Origin: Alphaproteobacteria bacterium
GTDB lineage: Bacteria > Pseudomonadota > Alphaproteobacteria > UBA2136 > JALTLI01
Direction: 5' to 3'
Length of the DNA: 5,701 nucleotides
Assembly (NCBI GenBank): GCA_027005635.1
Contig: JALTLI010000069.1
Location: 324 to 6,024 of the forward strand
Part shown: positions 1 to 5,701 of the stretch, piece by piece
Layout: each line of letters opens with the position of its first letter
Numbering within the stretch: position 1 is the stretch's first letter
Notes under the pieces: model-generated
What the model was told of the DNA's origin: nothing
Seen by the model: the letters and a program-made list of their open reading frames with translations, nothing else
The model's database searches: none
Program-made: the position numbers and the translations under genes

Positions 1-285
1 TTTTTAGCTAAAAATAAACTTAAATATGATGATGTTGCTGCTCATTTAAAAGCATTAAAAATGGTTGGAGTACCATACACAGATGAGCAAATTAAAAATG
101 CAGTACAAGATGTAGAAGCTCAAGTTGATGTAGATAACGAAGACTTACAGGCAAGTTATCCAAAAGCAGTTCTTGGTAACTTTGATGGCAATGATTCATA
201 TATTTCTGAACTTGATGCCTTAATTGCTTATTTACAAATGCTTGGAACTTTAGTTGATTTCTCCACATACAAGGAGGCAAATTAA
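1..285 (+). CDS. ccoO: cbb3-type cytochrome c oxidase subunit II (CcoO/FixO), C-terminal fragment
   Basis: CcoO is the membrane-anchored monoheme cytochrome c subunit of the cbb3 oxidase. It passes electrons from CcoP towards the CcoN catalytic subunit on the periplasmic side. The gene is open from base 1, so the reading frame starts before the window; 94 residues and a TAA stop are seen. The visible part contains the family's recognisable tail: a HLKAL helix, the VGVPYTDEQI segment, an acidic variable linker, FDGN, and a closing ALIAYLQMLGTLVDF helix that packs against the haem domain. The CxxCH site and the N-terminal membrane anchor lie upstream and cannot be checked. The first ATG in frame, at 61, is internal and not the true start. 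The stop overlaps the ccoQ start by one base (TAATG), which suggests translational coupling. Identification rests on the tail sequence and on ccoQ and ccoP following directly. Confidence 0.95.
   Translation, partial: FLAKNKLKYDDVAAHLKALKMVGVPYTDEQIKNAVQDVEAQVDVDNEDLQASYPKAVLGNFDGNDSYISELDALIAYLQMLGTLVDFSTYKEAN
271..277 (+). promoter_or_regulatory. Ribosome binding site of ccoQ
   Basis: AAGGAGG, a full Shine-Dalgarno core, lies within the last codons of ccoO, 7 bases before the ccoQ ATG at 285. It is the strongest such site in the window and supports the small ccoQ frame as a real, well-translated gene. Confidence 0.85.
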
Positions 286-437
286 TGGGTTACGAAGAAG
301 TAAAAGGTTATTCAGCATTTATTGGTATGGTATGTTTTATGCTTGCCTTTGTGGCTATAATTTGGTGGGCATTTAAGCCTAGCGCAAAAAAAGAACACGA
401 AGAACATGGCAATATTCCATTTAAAGAGGAAGGTTAA
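285..437 (+). CDS. ccoQ: cbb3-type cytochrome c oxidase small subunit CcoQ/FixQ
   Basis: This 50-residue protein begins MGYEEVKGYSAFIGMVCF and ends with NIPFKEEG. One membrane helix spans roughly residues 10-30, closed by a WWAFKP boundary, followed by a short charged cytoplasmic tail (KKEHEEHG). That layout, the length and the place between ccoO and ccoP match CcoQ. In studied bacteria CcoQ is not catalytic; it stabilises the interaction of CcoP with the CcoN-CcoO core, or helps protect the complex. The ATG shares its first base with the ccoO stop and has a perfect AAGGAGG at 7 bases, so the start is secure. The stop is 3 bases before ccoP. The sequence itself is poorly conserved across the family, so the call leans on size, topology and position. 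Confidence 0.9.
   Translation: MGYEEVKGYSAFIGMVCFMLAFVAIIWWAFKPSAKKEHEEHGNIPFKEEG
430..433 (+). promoter_or_regulatory. Ribosome binding site of ccoP
   Basis: AAGG, in a purine-rich AGAGGAAGG run at 425-433 at the end of ccoQ, lies 7 bases before the ccoP ATG at 441. It favours that ATG as the start and hence the reality of the Lys-rich N-terminal extension of CcoP. Confidence 0.7.
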
Positions 438-440
438 GCA

Positions 441-1337
441 ATGGTTAAAAAAGTAACAGCTAAAAAAACAGTAGCTAAAAAGGCAAATACAAAGCCTAAA
501 CAAAAAGAAGTTGAAACAACAGAACATGAATGGGACGGTATTAAAGAATATAATAACCCATTACCTAGATGGTGGTTATTAACATTTTATGCATGTATAA
601 TTTATGCAATTGGTTACGCAATATATTATCCGTCTATTCCTAATGTTAAAAGCCTTTCAGGCTGGACACAGCGAGGTCAACTAGTTGAAGATCAACAAAA
701 AGCAGAAAAAGCTCAAAAAGTATTTAATGATAAAATTCATGCTATGACTGCTCAACAAATTATAGATGATGATAGTATTCGTAATTATGCTATTGAAGGT
801 GGTAAAGCTGCATTTGCTTTGAACTGTTCTCAATGTCATGGATCTGGTGCTGGCGGTGCTAAAGGTTTTCCTAGTTTACTAGATGATGAATGGTTATGGG
901 GTGGTAAATTAGAAGATATTTTAACTACTATTAAACATGGTATTCGTTCTCCACTTGATGAAGACACTCGCATAGGTAATATGCTTGCTTTTGGTGATGA
1001 TGAAATGCTTGAAAAAGATGAAATCAAAAATGTTATTCAGTATGTAATGGTGCAAAGTAAACAAATTAAGCCAACTGAAGGATCAGAAGAAGGGGCAACT
1101 ATTTTTGCTGAAAATTGTGCTGCTTGTCATGGGGAACAAGGTCAAGGTATGCACGAAACAGGTGCACCAAACTTATTTAACGCTATCTGGCTATATGGTG
1201 GAGACAAATCTACACTAGCTGAAACATTAGCCCATGGTCGAAAAGGTGAAATGCCAGCATTTGCTAAACGTTTAGATGAAGATACTATTAAAAAATTAGC
1301 AGTATATGTTTATTCACTTAGCGGTGGAGAGAAATAG
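441..1337 (+). CDS. ccoP: cbb3-type cytochrome c oxidase subunit III, diheme cytochrome c (CcoP/FixP)
   Basis: CcoP takes electrons from soluble or membrane cytochrome c and hands them to CcoO; its haem domains lie in the periplasm. The 298-residue product has a Lys/Ala-rich start (1-20), the conserved HEWDGIKEYNNPLPRWW signature (29-45), one membrane helix (about 45-63), a linker, and two class I cytochrome c domains. Haem attachment sites are CSQCH at 129-133 and CAACH at 226-230. Likely axial methionines are M181 (GNMLAFG) and M271 (GEMPAF). The length is usual for alphaproteobacterial CcoP, which carries a short cytoplasmic N terminus and a single anchor. The start at 441 is backed by AAGG at 7 bases. 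Oddities are the basic repeat at the N terminus and Leu rather than Pro after the first Met ligand. The gene sits 3 bases after ccoQ and 9 before ccoG. Confidence 0.97.
   Translation: MVKKVTAKKTVAKKANTKPKQKEVETTEHEWDGIKEYNNPLPRWWLLTFYACIIYAIGYAIYYPSIPNVKSLSGWTQRGQLVEDQQKAEKAQKVFNDKIHAMTAQQIIDDDSIRNYAIEGGKAAFALNCSQCHGSGAGGAKGFPSLLDDEWLWGGKLEDILTTIKHGIRSPLDEDTRIGNMLAFGDDEMLEKDEIKNVIQYVMVQSKQIKPTEGSEEGATIFAENCAACHGEQGQGMHETGAPNLFNAIWLYGGDKSTLAETLAHGRKGEMPAFAKRLDEDTIKKLAVYVYSLSGGEK
458..481 (+). repeat. Two-copy 15-base-period direct repeat in ccoP 5' end
   Basis: AGCTAAAAA occurs at 458-466 and again at 473-481, a period of 15 bases, or five codons. It encodes the TAKK/VAKK repeat at the start of CcoP. 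It looks like a small tandem duplication or low-complexity expansion inside the coding region and keeps the frame. Confidence 0.6.
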
Positions 1338-1346
1338 TATATATAA

Positions 1347-2765
1347 ATGACAGAAATTAACAAATCAGGAACAAATGACCTTTTTGAAGAACATAAAAAG
1401 GTTTTTCCGGCACGGGTGAAAGGTAAGTTTCGTAGTTTAAAATGGAAACTTTTAATTTTATTTTTAAGTATTTATTATTTTTTACCTTTTATCCGCTGGG
1501 AACGAGGAGAAGGTTTACCAAACCAAGCAGTATTAATTGATACTGCTAGTCGTAAATTTTACTTTTTCTTTATTGAAGTTTGGCCACAAGAAGTTTTTAT
1601 CTTTACAGGATTACTAGCTTTAGCAGCAATAACCTTATTTTTTGTTACTAGTATTTTAGGTAGAATTTGGTGCGGATATGCCTGCCCACAAACTATATGG
1701 ACAGATTTATTTATAGCAGTAGAAAGATTTTTTGAAGGTGATAGAGTTCAAAGAATAAGATTACAAAATAATAAATTATCTTTTAATAAAATTTGGCGTA
1801 AAACTTTAAAACATCTTACTTGGCTTTTAATTTCTGTATTTACAGGTGGGGCTTTTATTTTATATTTTACAGATGCACCAACATTTTTTAAGCATTTATC
1901 CGAATTTCAAATATCTTATCCAGCATTGTTTTGGATATCAACTTTAACTTTATCTACATACATACTAGCAGGTTTTGCCAGAGAACATGTTTGTACTTAT
2001 ATGTGTCCGTATGCTCGCTTTCAGGGTTCAATGTTTGATGAAGATACTATGATTGTTAGTTTTGATGAAAAGCGCGGCGAACCAAGAGGCAAAGTTTCCA
2101 ATAAAAATGCAGGTGATTGTATAGATTGCAACAGATGCGTTGCTGTTTGTCCTACGGGTATAGATATCCGTAATGGTCAACAGTATCAATGTATTAACTG
2201 CGCACTTTGTATAGATGCTTGTAATGATATTATGCAAAAAGTTAAGCGCCCTACAGGCTTAATAAAATATGATACCTTAACTAATATAAATGCCAGAGCT
2301 AAGGGTTTAGAAGGTAGTAAAATCAGAATTATGCGCCCAAGAAGTATTATTTATCTAACATTAATACTAACTTTCTCAGCACTAATTATTTATACTTTAT
2401 CAGCTGGTAAAAAAATGATAGATATCAACGTAATAAGAGATAGAAATCCTATGTATATTCAGCTTTCTAATGGCGATATAAGAAATGCTTATAGGGTTCA
2501 TATTTTAAATAAATATCCAACAGAACAAAAATTTACTCTTTCTGTAGAAGGTGTTAAAGGAGCAGTTATTTCAACATCACACCAAGGTAGTAATAAAGAA
2601 CACGGCTTAATAGTTAATATAAAAGCTAGTGATATTGGTGATTACAGGTTATTTGTTGATATACCCAAAAATAATATAAAAGCTGGTAATAATAAAATTA
2701 AGTTTGTAGTTATTGGTGAAAAAGCACAAGATATTTATGACGGCATATTTATTGCTCCAAAATAA
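1347..2765 (+). CDS. ccoG: cbb3 oxidase accessory protein CcoG/FixG/RdxA, membrane polyferredoxin
   Basis: CcoG is an integral membrane iron-sulfur protein; in Rhodobacter it has been linked to reduction of Cu(II) to Cu(I) for cbb3 assembly. The 472-residue product has about five membrane helices (near 34-49, 85-105, 154-174, 189-209, 333-351). Between them lie WCGYACPQ (C109, C113) and CTYMCP (C216, C220), then two [4Fe-4S] ferredoxin motifs: C258/C261/C264/C268 followed by Pro, and C282/C285/C288/C292. After the last helix, residues about 358-472 form the Ig-like periplasmic C-terminal domain typical of FixG. All expected cysteines are present and the length is normal. The ATG at 1347 is directly preceded by an in-frame TAA (1344-1346), so no longer start is possible. 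The nearest Shine-Dalgarno, GGAGAG at 1326-1331, is rather far (15 bases), so efficient translation may rely on coupling with ccoP. Confidence 0.97.
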   Translation: MTEINKSGTNDLFEEHKKVFPARVKGKFRSLKWKLLILFLSIYYFLPFIRWERGEGLPNQAVLIDTASRKFYFFFIEVWPQEVFIFTGLLALAAITLFFVTSILGRIWCGYACPQTIWTDLFIAVERFFEGDRVQRIRLQNNKLSFNKIWRKTLKHLTWLLISVFTGGAFILYFTDAPTFFKHLSEFQISYPALFWISTLTLSTYILAGFAREHVCTYMCPYARFQGSMFDEDTMIVSFDEKRGEPRGKVSNKNAGDCIDCNRCVAVCPTGIDIRNGQQYQCINCALCIDACNDIMQKVKRPTGLIKYDTLTNINARAKGLEGSKIRIMRPRSIIYLTLILTFSALIIYTLSAGKKMIDINVIRDRNPMYIQLSNGDIRNAYRVHILNKYPTEQKFTLSVEGVKGAVISTSHQGSNKEHGLIVNIKASDIGDYRLFVDIPKNNIKAGNNKIKFVVIGEKAQDIYDGIFIAPK

Positions 2766-2770
2766 AAGAG
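2765..2770 (+). promoter_or_regulatory. Probable ribosome binding site of ccoH
   Basis: AAAGAG lies just after the ccoG stop. It is only 3 bases from the ATG at 2774 but 9 bases from the in-frame ATG at 2780, so spacing favours the second ATG as the main start of ccoH. Confidence 0.5.
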
Positions 2771-2773
2771 AAT

Positions 2774-3274
2774 ATGAAAATGACAGAAACACTAGCATCA
2801 AAAGAATATAAAAAGAAGTTTATTATTGCACTGGCAATTTTTTGGGGTGCAATTTTTATATCAAACGGTATTTTTGTTTACTATGCTAATACTAGCTGGA
2901 CAGGTTTAACAAGTCAGCATGCTTACGATGAAGGTTTAGCATATAATAAAACTTTAGCAGCTAAACAAAAAATGTTAAAGCTTGGCTGGCAGGGTAAAAT
3001 ATCTTTTGATAATAAATCATTAACTAAAACAGTTATTTCAATAAATTTAAAGAATAAACAAAATAAAATAATAACTGGAGCAACTTTGCAGGCAAAACTT
3101 GTTCGTCCAACACGTGAAGGTTTTGATAAAACAATCCCCCTAAAAGAAGTTACAAAAGGTGTATATAGTGCAGAAACTAATTTACCACTAGCAGGTTTAT
3201 GGGATGTTATTATTATGGCAAAATATGGTGATGATACATCATTTTTTCAAAAAAGATTAAACACAGCTAGCTAA
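2774..3274 (+). CDS. ccoH: cbb3 oxidase assembly protein CcoH/FixH
   Basis: CcoH is a small membrane protein that binds assembling cbb3 oxidase and is needed for its stability. The product (166 residues from the first ATG) has a basic N terminus, one membrane helix at about 15-37 and a periplasmic domain. The family signature follows the helix: a Trp-Thr-Gly-Leu segment, then HAYDEGLAYN with the Tyr-x-x-Gly-x-x-Tyr-Asn pattern, LGWQ at about 70-73, and a beta-rich domain with LVRPTREGFD and GVYSAETNLPLAGLWDV. It fits FixH in length and layout. The ATG at 2780 gives MTETLASKEY and has better Shine-Dalgarno spacing (9 bases against 3), so the real protein may lack two residues. It lies 8 bases after ccoG and its TAA overlaps the ccoI ATG by one base. 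Confidence 0.93.
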   Translation: MKMTETLASKEYKKKFIIALAIFWGAIFISNGIFVYYANTSWTGLTSQHAYDEGLAYNKTLAAKQKMLKLGWQGKISFDNKSLTKTVISINLKNKQNKIITGATLQAKLVRPTREGFDKTIPLKEVTKGVYSAETNLPLAGLWDVIIMAKYGDDTSFFQKRLNTAS

Positions 3275-5571
3275 TGAATAAATGTTTGCACTGTTTACAA
3301 AATTCATATAATCAAAAATTTTGCTGTAATGGTTGTGAAACAGCTTATCATTTAATTAAAAATTCTAACTTAAATAGCTATTATAAAAAACGTGTTGCAA
3401 ATAAAAATATATCAACAAAACCAGTATTGCCAATTGATATAGATTTTAGCCCTTATATAACAATTCAAAATGATAAATCACAGGCTAATTTTATAGTTGA
3501 TGGTATTCACTGTGCCGCTTGTATATGGCTAATAGAGCAGATGCTTCTTAAAAATAAAGCGGTTGAATATGCTAGAGTAAACATGACAACTAAACGCTTA
3601 AAAGTTATTTGGAATAATAAAACTAATATTCAGGAAATTGTAAAAATAGTTTCATCTTTGGGTTATCGTTTAATGCCTTATGATCCTAAAATTCTGGAAA
3701 ATCAGGATAACAAAAAACAAAAAGAGCTACTTATTTACCTAGCTGTTGCTGGTTTTGTTAGCTCTAATGTTATGTTGCTTTCTATTGCAACTTGGTCTGG
3801 TGATATGGGGCAGGCTACTATTTCATTAATGCAGTGGTTTTCTGCACTTTTGGCTTTGCCAGGTATTGTTTATGCTGGGCAACCATTTTATAAATCTGCC
3901 ATAAATGCTATAAAACATAAACACATGAATATGGATGTACCAATTAGTCTTGCAGTTATTTTAACTACGTCTTTAAGCTTTTATGAAATGGTTACTAAAA
4001 GCGGTGAAACATTTTTTGAATCTGCCATAATGTTATTATTTTTTCTACTTATTGGTAGATACCTAGAGCAAAAAATCCAAATAAAATCCCGTTCAATAAT
4101 AGAAAGTTTGGCAGGTTTGCAAATAACCAGCGCAACTATTTTACAAAAAGATAAATTAAAAGCTATCCCAGTAAAAAACTTAAAAGTAGGGGATATTTTA
4201 GTTGTTGCAACAGGTGAAAAATGTGCTGCCGATGGTGTTATAATTAGCGGTAACTCAAGCATAGATACAAGTATGTTAACAGGTGAAAATATGCCAGTAC
4301 CTGTTAGTAAAAATAGTTTTGTGCAATCAGGAAGCATTAATACCGGTAATATAATTCATATTAAAATAACTGCTGTTGGTGATAAAACTTCTCTTGCTCA
4401 AATTTCAGATTTAGTGGAAAAATCTATTCAAAATAAACATAGTTATACCCCGTTGGTAGATAAAGTTTCTAGATTTTATGCACCAGTTGTTCATAGTTTG
4501 GCTTTAGTAACTTTTATTGGCTGGTTAATTAGTGGGGCAAGTATCCATGATGCACTTATTTATGCCATAGCAGTATTGATTATTACTTGCCCGTGCGCTA
4601 TTGCCTTGGCTGTTCCTGCGGTAAATGTTGCAACGGCTAGTAGCTTGTTTAAAAATGGAATAATTTTAAGAAATTCAAATGCCTTAGAAAAACTTTTAAA
4701 CATAAAAAAAGTAGTATTTGATAAAACTGGAACCCTAACAACAGGAACTTTAACCCTGTTAAATAAACCTAAAAATAAAAATGTTTTTGGATTAATGGCA
4801 AGTATGGCACTAAACAGTAAGCATCCTCTTTCAAAGGCATTGGTTAAGGCTTATGAAGAAAATATTAGCCCATTAAAAAATGTTAAAGAAATAGCAGGTG
4901 AGGGGCTAAAAGCAAAGTATAAAAATACACAAATATATTTAGGAAATGCAAAGTTTTGCAAAGTAGATAACATAAAATCAACAAATAATAATCAACTATT
5001 TTTTAATGATGGTAAAAAAATATATACTTTAGAGTTTTCGGATACCTTGCGCCTAGATGCAAAAAAGGCTATCCACTATTTACAAAAAAATAATTATCAA
5101 CCAATAATTATTTCTGGAGATACAGAAAAACCAGTTAAATATATAGCAGATAAACTAAAAATAACTGATTATTATTTTTCTCAAAGCCCACAAAGTAAAT
5201 ATAATATTTTAACAAAAAGTATAAATGAAAAAGTTTTAATGGTTGGTGATGGCATAAATGATGCGCCATCTTTAGCTAAAGCGTATGTTAGTATGGCACC
5301 AGCAAGCGCATCTGATATGGCGCAAGTAACAGCAGATATTATTTTTCAGGGTAAATCATTAATGGCAGTTCCATTGGTAATTGCTACGGCAAAAAAAGCC
5401 TGTAAAGTAATAAAACTTAATTTTACTTTTGCAATTATTTATAATTTAATAGCTATACCACTTGCAATTTTGGGTTATGTTAATCCGTTATTTGCTGCGG
5501 TGTTTATGTCTGCATCATCAATTAGCGTAATGTTAAATGCCCTGCGTATGACAAAAGAAGTAAAGGTTTAA
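3274..5571 (+). CDS. ccoI: P1B-type copper-transporting ATPase for cbb3 assembly (CcoI/FixI, CopA2-like)
   Basis: CcoI uses ATP to move Cu(I) out of the cytoplasm; the copper serves the CuB site of CcoN rather than bulk detoxification. The 765 residues hold a Cys-rich metal-binding domain (C4, C7, C17, C18, C21), then a heavy-metal-associated domain at about 72-137 with GIHCAAC (C80, C83). Eight membrane helices follow (near 152-172, 184-203, 220-238, 246-264, 403-421, 430-452, 713-734, 736-757). Motifs are complete: TGE 336-338 (actuator), CPC 439-441 (metal path), DKTGT with phosphorylated D483, HP 517-518, GEG 542-544, and GDGINDAP 658-665. Cu(I)-type residues are Y723-N724 and M745 with S748-S749. 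The Cys-rich N-terminal domain and the operon position separate it from ordinary CopA. I see no good Shine-Dalgarno site; the TAATG overlap with ccoH suggests coupled translation. Confidence 0.97.
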   Translation: MNKCLHCLQNSYNQKFCCNGCETAYHLIKNSNLNSYYKKRVANKNISTKPVLPIDIDFSPYITIQNDKSQANFIVDGIHCAACIWLIEQMLLKNKAVEYARVNMTTKRLKVIWNNKTNIQEIVKIVSSLGYRLMPYDPKILENQDNKKQKELLIYLAVAGFVSSNVMLLSIATWSGDMGQATISLMQWFSALLALPGIVYAGQPFYKSAINAIKHKHMNMDVPISLAVILTTSLSFYEMVTKSGETFFESAIMLLFFLLIGRYLEQKIQIKSRSIIESLAGLQITSATILQKDKLKAIPVKNLKVGDILVVATGEKCAADGVIISGNSSIDTSMLTGENMPVPVSKNSFVQSGSINTGNIIHIKITAVGDKTSLAQISDLVEKSIQNKHSYTPLVDKVSRFYAPVVHSLALVTFIGWLISGASIHDALIYAIAVLIITCPCAIALAVPAVNVATASSLFKNGIILRNSNALEKLLNIKKVVFDKTGTLTTGTLTLLNKPKNKNVFGLMASMALNSKHPLSKALVKAYEENISPLKNVKEIAGEGLKAKYKNTQIYLGNAKFCKVDNIKSTNNNQLFFNDGKKIYTLEFSDTLRLDAKKAIHYLQKNNYQPIIISGDTEKPVKYIADKLKITDYYFSQSPQSKYNILTKSINEKVLMVGDGINDAPSLAKAYVSMAPASASDMAQVTADIIFQGKSLMAVPLVIATAKKACKVIKLNFTFAIIYNLIAIPLAILGYVNPLFAAVFMSASSISVMLNALRMTKEVKV

Positions 5572-5581
5572 AACAAAAAAA

Positions 5582-5701
5582 ATGGATATTTTATTATTTT
5601 TAATACCACTTGCAATAACCTTAGGTTTAGTAGGATTGTGGGCATTTATTTGGGCATTAAAAAGTGGGCAATTTGATGATTTAGAAGGTGAAGCCAATCG
5701 T
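5582..5701 (+). CDS. ccoS: cbb3-type oxidase assembly protein CcoS, N-terminal part
   Basis: CcoS is a tiny membrane protein needed for insertion of redox cofactors into cbb3 oxidase; in Rhodobacter its loss leaves the complex without haem b, haem b3 and CuB. Forty residues are visible, cut by the window end. They comprise a hydrophobic helix at about 2-26 (beginning MDILLFLIPLAI) and then the family signature WALKSGQFDDLEGEANR, whose SGQFDDLEGPA-type core is nearly diagnostic. Full-length members are usually about 45-70 residues, so only a short tail is missing. The ATG follows ccoI by 10 bases in an A-rich run. The only Shine-Dalgarno-like string, AAAGG at 5562-5566, is 15 bases away, so initiation is probably weak or depends on reading through from ccoI. 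Confidence 0.95.
   Translation, partial: MDILLFLIPLAITLGLVGLWAFIWALKSGQFDDLEGEANR

Noticed and set aside
462..469. A-run followed by C (AAAAAAAC) as a possible programmed -1 frameshift site in ccoP
   Set aside because: The A-AAA-AAC heptamer is not in the register needed for slippage in the ccoP frame, and the downstream frame encodes an intact CcoP.
312..527. 71-codon minus-strand open frame rich in Phe and Cys across ccoQ and ccoP
   Set aside because: Its Phe runs are the complement of AAA/GAA codons in ccoQ and the Lys-rich ccoP start. It spans the junction of two convincing genes on the other strand.
685..695. TTGA-N3-TCAA palindrome in ccoP
   Set aside because: The half-sites match FNR/FixK, but the core consensus needs six bases between them, and the site is mid-gene.
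2028..2237. 69-codon minus-strand open frame inside ccoG
   Set aside because: It is antisense to the ferredoxin motifs of CcoG, with no ribosome binding site context or family resemblance that I can see.
3006..3020. TTGAT-N5-ATCAT, an FNR-box-like palindrome in ccoH
   Set aside because: The spacer is five bases, not four, one half-site is imperfect, and it lies mid-gene in AT-rich DNA.
3981..4337. 118-codon open frame on the minus strand inside ccoI
   Set aside because: It lies wholly within the strongly conserved TGE/actuator region of ccoI, has no recognisable domain or neighbour on that strand, and is a by-product of the codon bias of ccoI.
5569..5590. Possible terminator after ccoI
   Set aside because: There is no GC-rich inverted repeat before the A run, the run is on the wrong strand sense for an intrinsic terminator (A rather than T), and ccoS starts at once.

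Overview
The window is a single plus-strand gene block encoding the end of a cbb3-type cytochrome c oxidase (high-oxygen-affinity terminal oxidase) and its assembly genes. In order: the 3' end of ccoO, then ccoQ, ccoP, ccoG, ccoH, ccoI and the 5' part of ccoS. This is the classical ccoNOQP-ccoGHIS (fixNOQP-fixGHIS) arrangement. ccoN and most of ccoO lie before the window, and ccoS runs off the end exactly on a codon boundary.

The DNA is strongly AT-rich, with A/T favoured at third codon positions and many A runs. Intergenic spaces are 0 to 10 bases. The gene order, the FixH-type CcoH and the CcoO/CcoP sequence style point to an AT-rich alphaproteobacterium, perhaps a streamlined or host-associated one. 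This is inference from recalled family resemblance; no phylogeny was run and the genus is not identifiable here.

Structural genes occupy 1-1337. CcoO (C-terminal tail of the monoheme subunit) ends in a TAATG overlap with the 50-residue CcoQ. Three bases later comes CcoP, a membrane-anchored diheme cytochrome c with CSQCH and CAACH sites. Assembly genes occupy 1347-5701. CcoG is a membrane polyferredoxin linked to copper reduction, CcoH is a single-span assembly factor, CcoI is a P1B-type copper ATPase that supplies copper for the CcoN binuclear centre, and CcoS is a small membrane protein needed for cofactor insertion. ccoH and ccoI also share a TAATG overlap.

The spacing suggests one transcript with translational coupling. 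I see no terminator, RNA gene, mobile element or CRISPR array, and no gene-free stretch longer than about 10 bases. I did not find an undescribed system: this is a well-known operon with complete catalytic motifs. The points worth a second look are small: a Lys/Ala-rich N-terminal extension on CcoP, Met-Leu rather than Met-Pro after the first CcoP haem, the absence of a gap between the NOQP and GHIS halves, a near-consensus FNR/FixK-like box inside ccoG, and the start choice for CcoH.
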